Below, in pieces: positions 1 through 8,062 of a stretch of 16,902 bases of DNA (positions within the stretch are counted from its first letter, which is position 1; each line of letters begins with the position of its first letter). This DNA comes from Lactifluus volemus (taxonomy: Eukaryota; Basidiomycota; Agaricomycetes; Russulales; Russulaceae), in NCBI GenBank assembly GCA_022376515.1, contig WTXI01000548.1, forward strand, positions 1-16,902, written 5' to 3'. A program made the translations under genes and the position numbers. The notes under the pieces are model-generated. The model searched no databases and had not been told where the DNA came from. It saw only the letters and a list, made by a program, of their open reading frames with translations.

Positions 1-1141
1 GCGATACTAATTCTATGGGACCTGACAGACGCGAGAACCACGGAGACAGTGTTGGTGAACCTGAGCGTCCGCGAGAAGACCAGAAAAGAAAGCAGCGCTG
101 GAGAGAGACACTAGCAGTTGAAGTTTGGTGGACGGCAGCGGGAAAAAGGTGTTAAGGTAGAATGGAGGCGAGGCAAGGTGATAGGTGGCAGAATCGAGAC
201 TAAGATGACTCGGACTTGACGCAAACAAAAACTTAAACGATTTCAAATGAGAACGGCAATGCGGCAAATCTATGCTGCTCCTCTGAGTACAACTCGAGAG
301 CCTTTTATATACAGTTTGTTTCCCGGAGTTGCTCAATAGTAAAGCACATTGAAAATGGGTCAAGCAGACACAAAAACATCAGATGGGAGGTAAGTAGAGA
401 ACTGAGATAGATGAACAGGAGCACAAGGCTCTCCCGAAAGTATAAGGAGGTAATGAGAAACCGTGAAATTTTGGAGCCACATGCACCCTCAGAAGACTCG
501 CATGGGTTGATCCCGCTCTCCTCGAACGGAGAATCATGAAGGCAAAGGCACTACCGTATTGAACAGAACTAAGGAAATGCGAGGCGAACTAAGCAAAACA
601 GGAATATGAGAAACATCAGAGACATCAGAGATACAAAGGAATCAAAGAAGTCATTACTATGAGGCTGCAGTATTAGCAGTAAACGGGTATATGGCCTAAG
701 GCATAAAGGTATCATGGCCAGACTAACGTCATTTGTGTGTGAAATAGGATGAGGTGGTGACCCAGGAGCTTGTGAAGTGACAGAGGGAAGTGGTGAGAGT
801 GGACAAAATGGGAATCGAGCGAGGTGAACGAGAGGAGGACAAGAGAGGATGGAGCATGGCGTACGAAACTGGGTTATGAGGTCAGCAACAAGGCTGACCT
901 TGCAACAATTAAGCAAAGGAGGGGCATCAGCGCAGCACCGCACCGAGCCCTGGGCATAAAGGGTAGATGAAGAAGACAGATGAGGAAAGAGAGAGAAACT
1001 GAGAGTGGCAGAGGGCGAAAAACGTATGATTTCGAAGGTAGCGGTCACTAGTGCGCGGGGAAAAGGATCGTCAATCCATCGCGTATTAATACGATAGAGT
1101 AGGGGGAGGGAATACCGTTTCGTTGGACATCCAAGCGTTTA
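1..1141. repeat. Repeat block A, copy 1 (3' flank of gene 1)
   Basis: This stretch holds no convincing gene. It is one of three related copies of a block lying 3' of the paralogous genes; the others start at 6081 and 10507. By alignment to A3, position 1 matches about 10737, so roughly 230 bases of the block lie left of the window. It is the most complete copy: A2 lacks about 146 bp matching 603-748 (deleted between two AGG triplets) and A3 lacks about 33 bp near 744-776 (deleted between two TGTGAA repeats). The minus strand is CT-rich throughout, like fungal promoter or UTR sequence. Its long open frames lack ATG starts and encode only Ser/Leu/Pro/Phe-rich peptide, so I do not call them genes. 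Confidence 0.8.
301..313 (-). promoter_or_regulatory. TATA-like element in block A1
   Basis: The minus strand reads TGTATATAAAAGG, followed by CT-rich sequence toward lower coordinates. The element recurs in A2 (6621-6632) and, as TATATACAAAAGG, in A3 (11043-11055). Conservation in three copies and the TATA-then-pyrimidine layout suggest a promoter firing leftward, but no coding region in the window follows it. It may serve a noncoding transcript, be a relic, or be chance. Confidence 0.25.
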
Positions 1142-3014
1142 TCACGCGGGGAAGAAATGTTCATAAATCCCGTTTAATTGGACAAGGAACCCATGTAGAC
1201 GGTGGTCTTCCTGTGCTGCCCGTTGAAGGAGGGCGGAAAGCCCAGTGTCAAAGACGAGATTGGTCTGGCTTCCCGCGTTCATGAGGATCATGAGTGTGTC
1301 CACGAACACTTTGTCATTCAGGAGATCATCCGACGGGTTTGAAAGGACGCTATAAGCAAAAACGTCGATGCACATCGAGTCGAGTGCGGCGGGATCATTG
1401 AGCGAGCCATATATTATGTTTCCCGGTTCATCCAACACGTCCTTCAGCCAAGCCATTTCCGCATGGTCGGGCGGGTTATTACGCAGGATCTGTCTCGCAA
1501 GGATTGCGCAAATGGAGCGAGAAATGACACGGATCGCAGGATCACTGTCAGCCCAAAATATCCGCATAAGGTCCATATTTGCAACATTGGTCCGCAGGTC
1601 ACGTCGTATGTCCACGAATGACACAACGACATCATTGCCAGTGGGAATGATATCGGCTCTGGCAACGTGGCGGATAGTCTTCAAACCCATTAACAGGTGA
1701 CGCTTGCGCACTTCCTCGTCGAGTCCAGCTGTAGCAGATGCACAGCTTCGGAGGAGACCGTAGAGGTGATCGCGAAAAAAATTCCTCCGGGAAGAATTCA
1801 GGAGTTGGACGACCATATCTCCCGGGACGCTCAGCACGAACTCTCGAACCTTGATTTTGTCAGCCAGTGCGAGAAGGTCAAAAAACCAATCAAGGGCTTT
1901 CATGTCTACGTCCGATGCCTTCAGGGCTCCTTTGACGATACTCGTCCGAAAACCGTCCTTGATACGTTCCGCATGATGGTTCACAACCTTTTCAGAGAAG
2001 TTGAGGCCCGTGACAAGCTTTCGTTGTCCGGATGACATGTCTGTGCCTGGATTAGGTCGCACTAGGATGCTATGAACTAAGTTCAGGAGCAAGTAAAGGC
2101 ATTTGGCTGTGACGGAGATGAAAACGTGCCACATATACCACCAGATGTTGGACATCGGGGTGCCATATGGGCAGTCGTGAGCGAAGCAAGGAAGGATGGT
2201 CAGCGTGAGGTACGCCAAAGTAAATATTCCGGCAGTAATGAGGACGGTGTGGGCAATGGTTGGGTTGATCACAAGAATGTTTATCACCAGTCCGGAAAAA
2301 AACATGAATACGGAGGCATGAAGGAGTGCGATGGTCAGCTCGACTGCATGGGGCATGTAGTACTTCTGGCTGCCGAGGTACAAATAAGATCGGACCCGCG
2401 CCTGGTCGCTCTGCGAACTCAACGTTTCGGCGGGTAGTTGAATGTATCTGCGTGCCCACTGCTGCATCAATGTCGCGGTTAGAGCCGATCCGATGGCAAA
2501 CACGAGGCTTATCAGCCACAACGCGTTGACCCAGATCATGCGGTGGTCCGGAGAGAATTTTTCCAGCTCCTTCGGCGGCTCGACGGTCATATTGCTTCCT
2601 AATTGGTGAAGTTGTTTTGATATCTCCCCGAGAAGATTCACTGTCTCGTCGCCAGGCTCACGGGACAACCTCTTGAGGCTTTCAATGACGAAGGCGCCGA
2701 CGATCACCGAAAAAAGACCGGTCTTCAAGATTGTCATTGCGACGAACGCCGGAACCGATAGATCAGGACTCACAAACACAAGAACCCCTTCGGAATCTTC
2801 CTTCCACGCTTTAGCGACACGTTTGTCATATTCTTGAGCCCCAATCATATACTTGGACCACATCTCATCTCCGGACTTTTCGTGGGCTGTGGCACAGAAG
2901 TCGTAAGATGGTGCAACTCTATTCACCGACGATGGACGGTGACATACTTTCGTTGGGCATAGAGGTTTGTTGGCCAGATTGGGGTGGCCCGCTAAGAGGA
3001 ATAGGCTGAGACAT
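1142..3014 (-). CDS. DUF6535-type membrane protein, paralogue 1 (two exons)
   Basis: Likely model: exon 1 at 3014-2948 and exon 2 at 2886-1142, giving about 603 residues. The ATG at 3014 follows an A-rich leader and matches the starts of paralogues 2 and 3. Read straight through, this ATG meets a TAG after 31 codons because of a 7-bp insertion; splicing out 2947-2887 (GTATGT...CACAG) rejoins the frame exactly. The N-terminal half carries the W-S-K-Y and FSVIVGAFVIESLK signatures, then membrane segments near residues 66-90, 129-153, 194-219 and 223-247, with a possible fifth at 260-288, and the QQWARRY and PYGTPMS motifs typical of DUF6535. The C-terminal half is soluble and helical. The protein probably sits in a cell membrane; its function is unknown. 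If the intron is not spliced, translation could begin at the ATG at 2863, sparing most of the domain, or the gene is damaged. Confidence 0.82.
2887..2947 (-). other. Candidate 61-nt intron in gene 1
   Basis: The minus strand has donor A|GTATGT at 2947, a branch-like CTTAC 17 nt before the 3' end, and acceptor CCACAG ending at 2887. At 61 nt it has the usual size of basidiomycete introns. Its removal joins codons in frame (T-H-E-K-S). Paralogues 2 and 3 have the same sites 54 nt apart. The 7 extra bases here lie inside the intron, so they are harmless only if it is spliced. Confidence 0.6.
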
Positions 3015-3116
3015 CTTTTTTTTTTCCTTTGCTGTGTGATGTTAGCGAGGAGTGTCGATAGCAGTCGCGGTGGAATGATAGTGGAGCTCGTGTCAACAAT
3101 ATGGGGCTATAACAAG
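3015..3116 (-). promoter_or_regulatory. 5' leader and putative core promoter of gene 1
   Basis: A TTATAG element on the minus strand (3107-3112) lies about 95 bp before the ATG. The interval is well conserved in genes 2 and 3, including CTCCTCGCTAACATCACACAGC just before the A-run that precedes the start codon. The conserved spacing supports a core promoter and short 5' UTR; the transcription start is not determined. Confidence 0.4.
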
Positions 3117-3495
3117 GTGTGTCACAGTAACAAGATACTTTTGAGTGAGCTCTTAAAGGCGGTATTTGGAACTCGCGTGCGTGGCGGTGAGAGCCTGAGT
3201 CTGGCAGAATCCTTGCAAGCCACCATGCGGCACCATGCCGTAATCAAAAAAGTTGGCCTCGAGGAAATGAACTCGGCTCGCTCACGGTCAGTTATTTGTG
3301 CAAAAACTTGAAATCATTCGACATTCGAGCATGTCTTCGTTTCTCCATTCCCCATCCTGAATTTATAAAGCTAGCCTACACGCGTGCAAGAACTAGACTT
3401 TTCATCTGTCTAGCCGACTCCCGCGTTGTACCAGTGTTTTACTTGATACAGTCGCCTGGATAATAGCCAGTGCCGAAGTGTTCACGGGGGCTATC

Positions 3496-3711
3496 TTATA
3501 GTAAACCGATTCTGCGGAAGAGATTCCTTACAGCTGTCTCACTCATCTCGATCCGTACTAGCGCAAACAGGGTTCCAGAAAGACTGTCCCCCAGCAGAGT
3601 CGACCATTTCTTCTCGTCAAATACCTTGTCGTGCTCGAGGCTCCTTCTACATGTGCTTGTGTGCCATAGCCTTTGATTAACGCCATAGTTTTGATGGTAT
3701 GTATTCTGCAT
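3496..3711 (-). pseudogene. Unidentified open frame in B1, disrupted in B3
   Basis: A 71-codon open frame ends in a peptide with ordinary protein composition (LLGDSLSGTLFALVRIEMSE, then a basic tail RNLFRRIGLL). The matching B3 sequence (about 14150-14330) has indels that break this frame. It has no recognised domain and could be the tail of a decayed gene or chance. It lies on the same strand as the fragment at 3820-4208 and may belong to the same old gene. Confidence 0.2.
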
Positions 3712-3819
3712 CGCTGAGCCCTGAGATATACTCTTTGACCAGCCCAGTCGTTAACAAGTGTGCTCTTCTACCGCCCAATTTCCATCCACCCAATGTCCAT
3801 CACCATCGGCTTTTTTTAT

Positions 3820-4208
3820 TTATCTAAGTGCGTGATAAAGGTCCCATTTATATGCAGTTGACCGAGTCATCGCTCGATATTGCCGAGGTGTACGGTGAAT
3901 ATTTGTCCAGGTGCCGAGGTCGGCCTTGCATGAAAGTAGCATGCCATGTCGGACCCTTGGATCGGAGGTCAACAGGAGGTCCGAGGGCGTTCCGTGCCCG
4001 TACGGCCCCAGTCCGCAATTCGCTGTCTCCTGCCCATCAAGCATTTGGGTCAGATACACAGCCCATTTGCTGCCCCTCCATCCCCAAATTGCATAGGAAT
4101 GGGATAATCAGTGTGCTGCTCAGTAATAGAGTGTGTTATCCCAAGTGAAGGTTTAACTGAGAGGGCAGTTGACAGGGAACGATGCTTTGTTGACGAGGCG
4201 TTGAACAT
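3820..4208 (-). pseudogene. Decayed coding fragment, B1 copy
   Basis: An ATG at 4208 (MFNASSTKHRS) opens a frame of under 60 codons that stops after DGGAANGLCI. In a neighbouring frame the reading continues as YLTQMLDGQETANCGLGPYG. The B3 copy (14598-14921) keeps these two parts in one frame, so B1 carries a net frameshift at the GGAA/YL point plus a 62-bp deletion farther on. The shared peptide LTQMLDGQET and the mixed composition look like former protein. I do not recognise the family. Confidence 0.35.
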
Positions 4209-4563
4209 TGAACCGTAACCACGCCTAGAGGCAGCCTGAGTGGTGAGGAGTGATCTTCGAGGCACAAGTCGAGTGCGGCAATGAGAAACCCTGTCTAGGC
4301 GCCGAGCCGGTGAGACGAAGTGATGTAGATCGTGAAAAGACAAGACTTTGAAGACAAACACGACGAAAATAGAACGAGAAGACTGAGGGGATTGTAGCGA
4401 CTTCGCCGCATTCAAGTTCCTACTAAGTTACATTCACTGAGTATGAATACATGTTTCGTAAGCAAGCTATGCTCTAAGTAGTGATCACGTTGAGAGCTGG
4501 TGCGATGGTAAAGCTATGAACCTACTAGATACGGGGTATACCGGTCGTAAGGTAAATAAGAGC

Positions 4564-4605
4564 GTTGCACATGAGATAGGCAGTGTTGAACATGAGGTAG
4601 GCAGA
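4564..4605. repeat. 21-bp imperfect tandem duplication
   Basis: Two adjacent 21-bp units at 4564-4584 and 4585-4605 (core catgaRataggcag-like) differ at a few positions. B3 has a single unit near 15243-15265, so the duplication arose in B1 after the blocks separated, or was lost in B3. Confidence 0.7.
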
Positions 4606-5191
4606 CGAGAACGAGACAAAGGGGATCAAACACGAGACTGGGAGTAAGACGTAACACAAAGAATATTAGGGATGGCGTCATGGCGTGTCCGCGCGCCTCT
4701 CAAGAGGAAGAAAAATGAAAAATGAAGTCTCCAGACGCATCGCGAGGTGCAGCACGCGGCCCAGAGCTGAGGAAACAAAGGAAAAGCATAAACGAAAGGA
4801 ACTACAGTATTGAGCGAATAAAAGCAGGCGCGAAGTGACCTAAAACAAATAGGAAACCGAGAGCCTGAGGCACGAGGTTGCAGAGAGTGAGACTATGCCC
4901 GAGATGTGAGAGCGTCGTAGCGGAGGTACTGTAACATCGTGACGTACGCGACAAACCGAAGTGAGTGTGGGAGATCGCAAGACGCAGAAGACGGTGAGGA
5001 TGGAAGAGAAGAGGTGGAATGAGGCAGAAGGGCGGAAAGGGATACTGCGACGCGAGCGAGGGCGAGAAGTGTGGTTGTGGGGACAGCAACTGTCCTTGAA
5101 AGCTTGAAACGTTGAGCGTCGAGTGTCGAAGATGAATGAGGTTGTGGGAGGAAGCGTGACGTTTGCGCCCGAGGTTCCTTACCGTATTATT

Positions 5192-5330
5192 TCATGGTAC
5201 CCTTCCATGCTGCACGGGGAAGGTCCTGGGTGCCTCAGCCTGAGAGCTTCCATGGTCGGATTGGAGTGACTCACTGTCGGACATCCTTCTTTTCTTCTGC
5301 TACAATAATATTAACGAGGAGAAATGATGG
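5192..5330 (-). pseudogene. Orphan 5' end of another paralogue fused to block B1
   Basis: An ATG at 5284 opens MSDSESLQSDHGSSQAE..., resembling the MSDPESQ and MSDPELQS starts of genes 3 and 2, and ends at a TGA at 5192 after 30 codons. Its leader (CTCCTCGTTAATATTATTG, then an A-rich run before ATG) resembles the conserved leader CTCCTCGCTAACATCACAC of genes 1-3. After about 18 codons it enters sequence shared with B3. The simplest reading is a truncated 5' end of a fifth family member. The similarity is short, so this is tentative. GTGAGT right after codon 3 could also act as a splice donor. Confidence 0.35.
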
Positions 5331-6080
5331 GAGTTGGTGGTGTTGGACAGGCAACCTGACGTTGGCGAGGCTGGTGTCCGTGAAGAGCAAGAGCCGGAAT
5401 TTCAGATACAAACAACAACTTATTATGATAATAAAGCGCCCGGCAACTGATGAATTTTTTTGCATTTCTTTGTATATGATAATGCAATGTGTTTATATGA
5501 AACACGCCTAACAACGCGAGTTACTGGGTGGGTGCTGGTATGAAATCGGTCGGCGGTCGGCGTCGTTTGGGGTTGGTCACGTGGTTTCCGGGTGGGGATC
5601 CGTCACTGGTGATCATCTGAGCCTTCTTTGCCAATGGAGATATTTGTAGACAGAGTTTGGCCCTGGGTCCTCGATAAAGACCTCTTCTTGCTTTTGTGCC
5701 GACGTTGTTGGTGTTGGAAATCAACTCCGAGCGAGACAGACTTTTCGGCCGAGGTAAATGACTCTGGATTTGGACACTTAATATAGCACTTTATAGTACA
5801 TCCTTTTACTACTCATGGATGCTCTCATGGCCCCTTTTAGCTTATTATTTACTACTTAGAGCCTTTTCTTGAACAATCTCGAAGGCTTTATACATGTACA
5901 TACACATATATACATGTCCAATCCCCCCCTTGGGGGGATATAAGTACTGTACCTTCTGTACATTAAAATATAAGACTTTTGCCTCCGGGCTCATATTCCA
6001 ACAGTTGGTGTTTACGGACCGCCTGAAAAGGGGCACGGTTAATGGAAGTGACTCGCACCAGGACATAAACGAACACCATA
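5236..6080. other. Unique spacer between units 1 and 2
   Basis: This 845-base stretch has no counterpart elsewhere in the window, apart from the gene-leader similarity at 5236-5330. It is AT-richer than its neighbours, especially 5400-5510 and 5760-5960. A 67-codon frame on the minus strand (5521-5724) is rich in basic residues and proline and resembles nothing I recognise. A G/C hairpin lies at 5921-5939. No gene can be supported. Confidence 0.6.
5921..5939. repeat. Perfect 8-bp inverted repeat with 3-base loop
   Basis: The arms ATCCCCCC and GGGGGGAT flank CTT. It sits in AT-rich sequence with alternating TATACATGTACATACACATATATACATG-like purine-pyrimidine runs just to the left. It could form a hairpin or simply be chance low complexity; no gene end is nearby to make it a terminator. 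Confidence 0.6.
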
Positions 6081-7327
6081 AAGTGTCACGAACCCACGAA
6101 GCGAACAACCTCAGCTTGAAGGAGGTCGGCGGCACCCCCCACAAGGCGGTTGCTATATCTCAAGGTCGTTGGTTGTGCGCGCTGTATAACACTGCATACA
6201 GTAAATACAGGAGACCAACAAAAGGAGTGAGAAGCAGTGATGCTTCGTCACTCCCAGATGCACAAATTCAGAGGACCTTAAATACATGTAGCTATAGGAA
6301 GGCATGTAGTATAGGTGCAATAGTAATTCTATGGACCTGACGGACTCCGACGCGAGAACCACGGAGATTGTATTGGTGAACCTGAACTTCCGCGAGTGAG
6401 TTGGAGACGACCAGTAGAGAGAGCAGGTGGAGAGTGACACTTAGGAGTTTGGTATGGCAACGGGAGAGGTGGGTTAAGGCAGAATGGAGGCGAGGCAAGG
6501 TGATAGGTGGCAGAATCGAGACTACGATAACTCGGACTTGAGGCAAACAAACTTCAACGATTTCAAATGAGAACGACAATACGGAAATTCTATGCTTCTC
6601 CTCTAAGTACAACTCATGAGCCTTTTATATACGCTTTTGTTCCGTAGCTGCTCAGTAGTAAAGCCCGTTGAAAATGGGCAAGTGAGATACAAACTGCCAA
6701 GCAGACACAAAAACATCAGATAAGAGGGTAAGTAGGCTCGAGAACTGAGACAAATGATCAGGGAGGAGCACAAGGCTCTCCTAAAAGTATAAGGAAGTAA
6801 GGAGAATTTGGGAGCCACATGCACCCTCAGAGGATTGCATGGGTGCTCGCGCTCTCCTTGAACGGAGAATCATGAAGGCAAAGGCATACCGTATTGAGCA
6901 GAACTAAGGAAACGCGAGGCGAACTAAGGCTAAACAGGATGAGGTGGTGACCTAGGAGCTTATGAAGTGACCGAGGGAAAGTGGTGAGAGTGGACAAAGA
7001 GGGAATCGAACGAGAGGAAGACAAGAGAGGATGAAACTTAACTCGGTTGTGAGGTCAGCAACAAGGCTGACCTTGCAACAATTGAGCGAAGGAGGCGCAT
7101 CAGCGCAGCACCGCACCGAGCGCGAGGCATAAAGACAGGAATATGACCACGCAAAGGGCACAACTTCGCGGTGCGCCGTTGTCTAGGATTATTTCCGGGG
7201 GGACAGAGGGCGGATGAAGATAAATGAGGAAAGAGAGAGAAACGGAGAGTGGCAGAGGCAAAAAAGGTATGATTTTGAAGGTAGTGGTCACTAGTGCACG
7301 GGGAGAGGATCGTCAATGCACAGCGTA
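6081..7327. repeat. Repeat block A, copy 2
   Basis: The left boundary is defined by shared AAGTGTCA at 6081-6088 and 10507-10514; homology with A3 and, from about 6310, A1 continues to about 7327. The copy lacks about 146 bp at 6938 (matching 603-748 of A1) and carries a private insertion of about 74 bp at 7135-7208. It includes the TATA-like element (6621-6632, minus strand) and a short inverted repeat AGTGATG-CTT-CGTCACT near 6235-6255. Unlike A1 and A3 it does not run into a gene: homology ends and unrelated sequence follows. No protein-coding gene is supported. Confidence 0.8.
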
Positions 7328-8062
7328 TCGTGTCAGTGGGGATGACATTCTTGGCTGGCGACGCGGTGACGGGCCGCCCGAGCGGCGCGTTCGAACGGCT
7401 TTGAAATGTGACAGACTCGCACACTGGAGGAACTGACGACAGAGAAGTTATCAATGCGTTTTCGCGCACACTATCATATCTATGGAGAGTCAATAGGCTA
7501 TCGATTTACTCAGGAGAAGAGTTTACCCAGCACGCATAAAGTCATACAATATTTTCGAAGGAAAGCTGTGGCGCGCTCCGAGTCTTGAATCTGAAAGAGT
7601 GAGAAAAGAGAGCGGCAGCAAGAGCAGCGACGATGCTTCGTTACTTTGCTACGTGATCTAGAAGTCCTTAAATACATTGCACTCGTAGTTACGTATGACA
7701 TAGGAAGGTGGTGGGGAAAGATGCGGTAGTAATTCTACGGACATGACAGGCTCAGGAACATGGGAGGGAATGGAAAGAAACTTGAACAAAGAAAGGCATT
7801 AGTGCAGAACCACATCGGCTGCAAAGACAGACAGGGCCGCCGGGAATGTGGCCGAGGTGGCGTCACAGACGACACGGATTGAAACGCTGCGAGTGGCAAA
7901 AACAGTGTGTTTGGAGCTTGGGTTGGAGGGAAGCGGTTACGCTAATCCTTCTCAAACTTCATAGTGTGGGACTTCTGTATTGTAGAAGGATCGTGTGTAA
8001 CTGGCGCACGGGGATGGGATTGTCAGCACATGCAACGTAGATGGAGCAGGTGACAGGAAACA
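7328..8062. other. Degraded region 3' of gene 2 with an older A-like remnant
   Basis: From 7328 to about 7600 nothing recognisable is seen. From about 7630, weak similarity to the left part of block A returns: a GATGCTTCGT-AC segment, CCTTAAATACA near 7667-7678, and GTAGTAATTCTACGGACATGACAG near 7725-7748, matching A3 around 10665-10760. Near 7999-8040 a second version of the block A right end appears (GCGCACGGGGATGGGATTGTCAGCA), matching 7292-7327 and 11735-11765. This suggests an older, internally deleted A copy next to gene 2, with A2 placed beside it. No gene can be supported. Confidence 0.5.

Larger units (their letters stand above)
3015..5235. repeat. Repeat block B, copy 1 (5' flank of gene 1)
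   Basis: About 2.2 kb colinear with B3 (13710-15951), and over its first 500 bases with B2 (9986-10508). In order it holds the gene 1 promoter, a plus-strand TATA-like TTTATAAAG at 3362-3370 preceded by a CT-rich run, decayed coding sequence on the minus strand (about 3500-4208), and from about 4680 a stretch that is CT-rich on the minus strand. Compared with B3 it lacks about 62 bp near 3970 and carries an extra 21-bp tandem copy at 4564-4605. Homology with B3 stops abruptly at 5235/15951. No intact gene is seen. Confidence 0.82.

Noticed and set aside
569..1048. 159-codon minus-strand frame in A1, with similar ones in A2 and A3
   Set aside because: The first codon is GTG, composition is Ser/Leu/Pro/Phe from CT-rich DNA, and the reading frame changes between copies through indels.
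1368..1700. Plus-strand open frame inside gene 1, with counterparts at 8340-8660, 12055-12387 and 16314-16580
   Set aside because: It is the antisense shadow of the best conserved part of the gene. Its conservation follows from the sense protein, and its ends drift in gene 4.
1142..3014. Calling gene 1 a simple frameshift pseudogene
   Set aside because: The rest of the frame is intact, and the disruptive 7 bp lie within a segment with good splice sites whose removal restores the frame.
5894..6340. 148-codon plus-strand frame at the spacer/A2 border
   Set aside because: It spans the border between unique spacer and a repeat, is not open in A3, has low-complexity AT-rich coding at its start and no recognisable domain.
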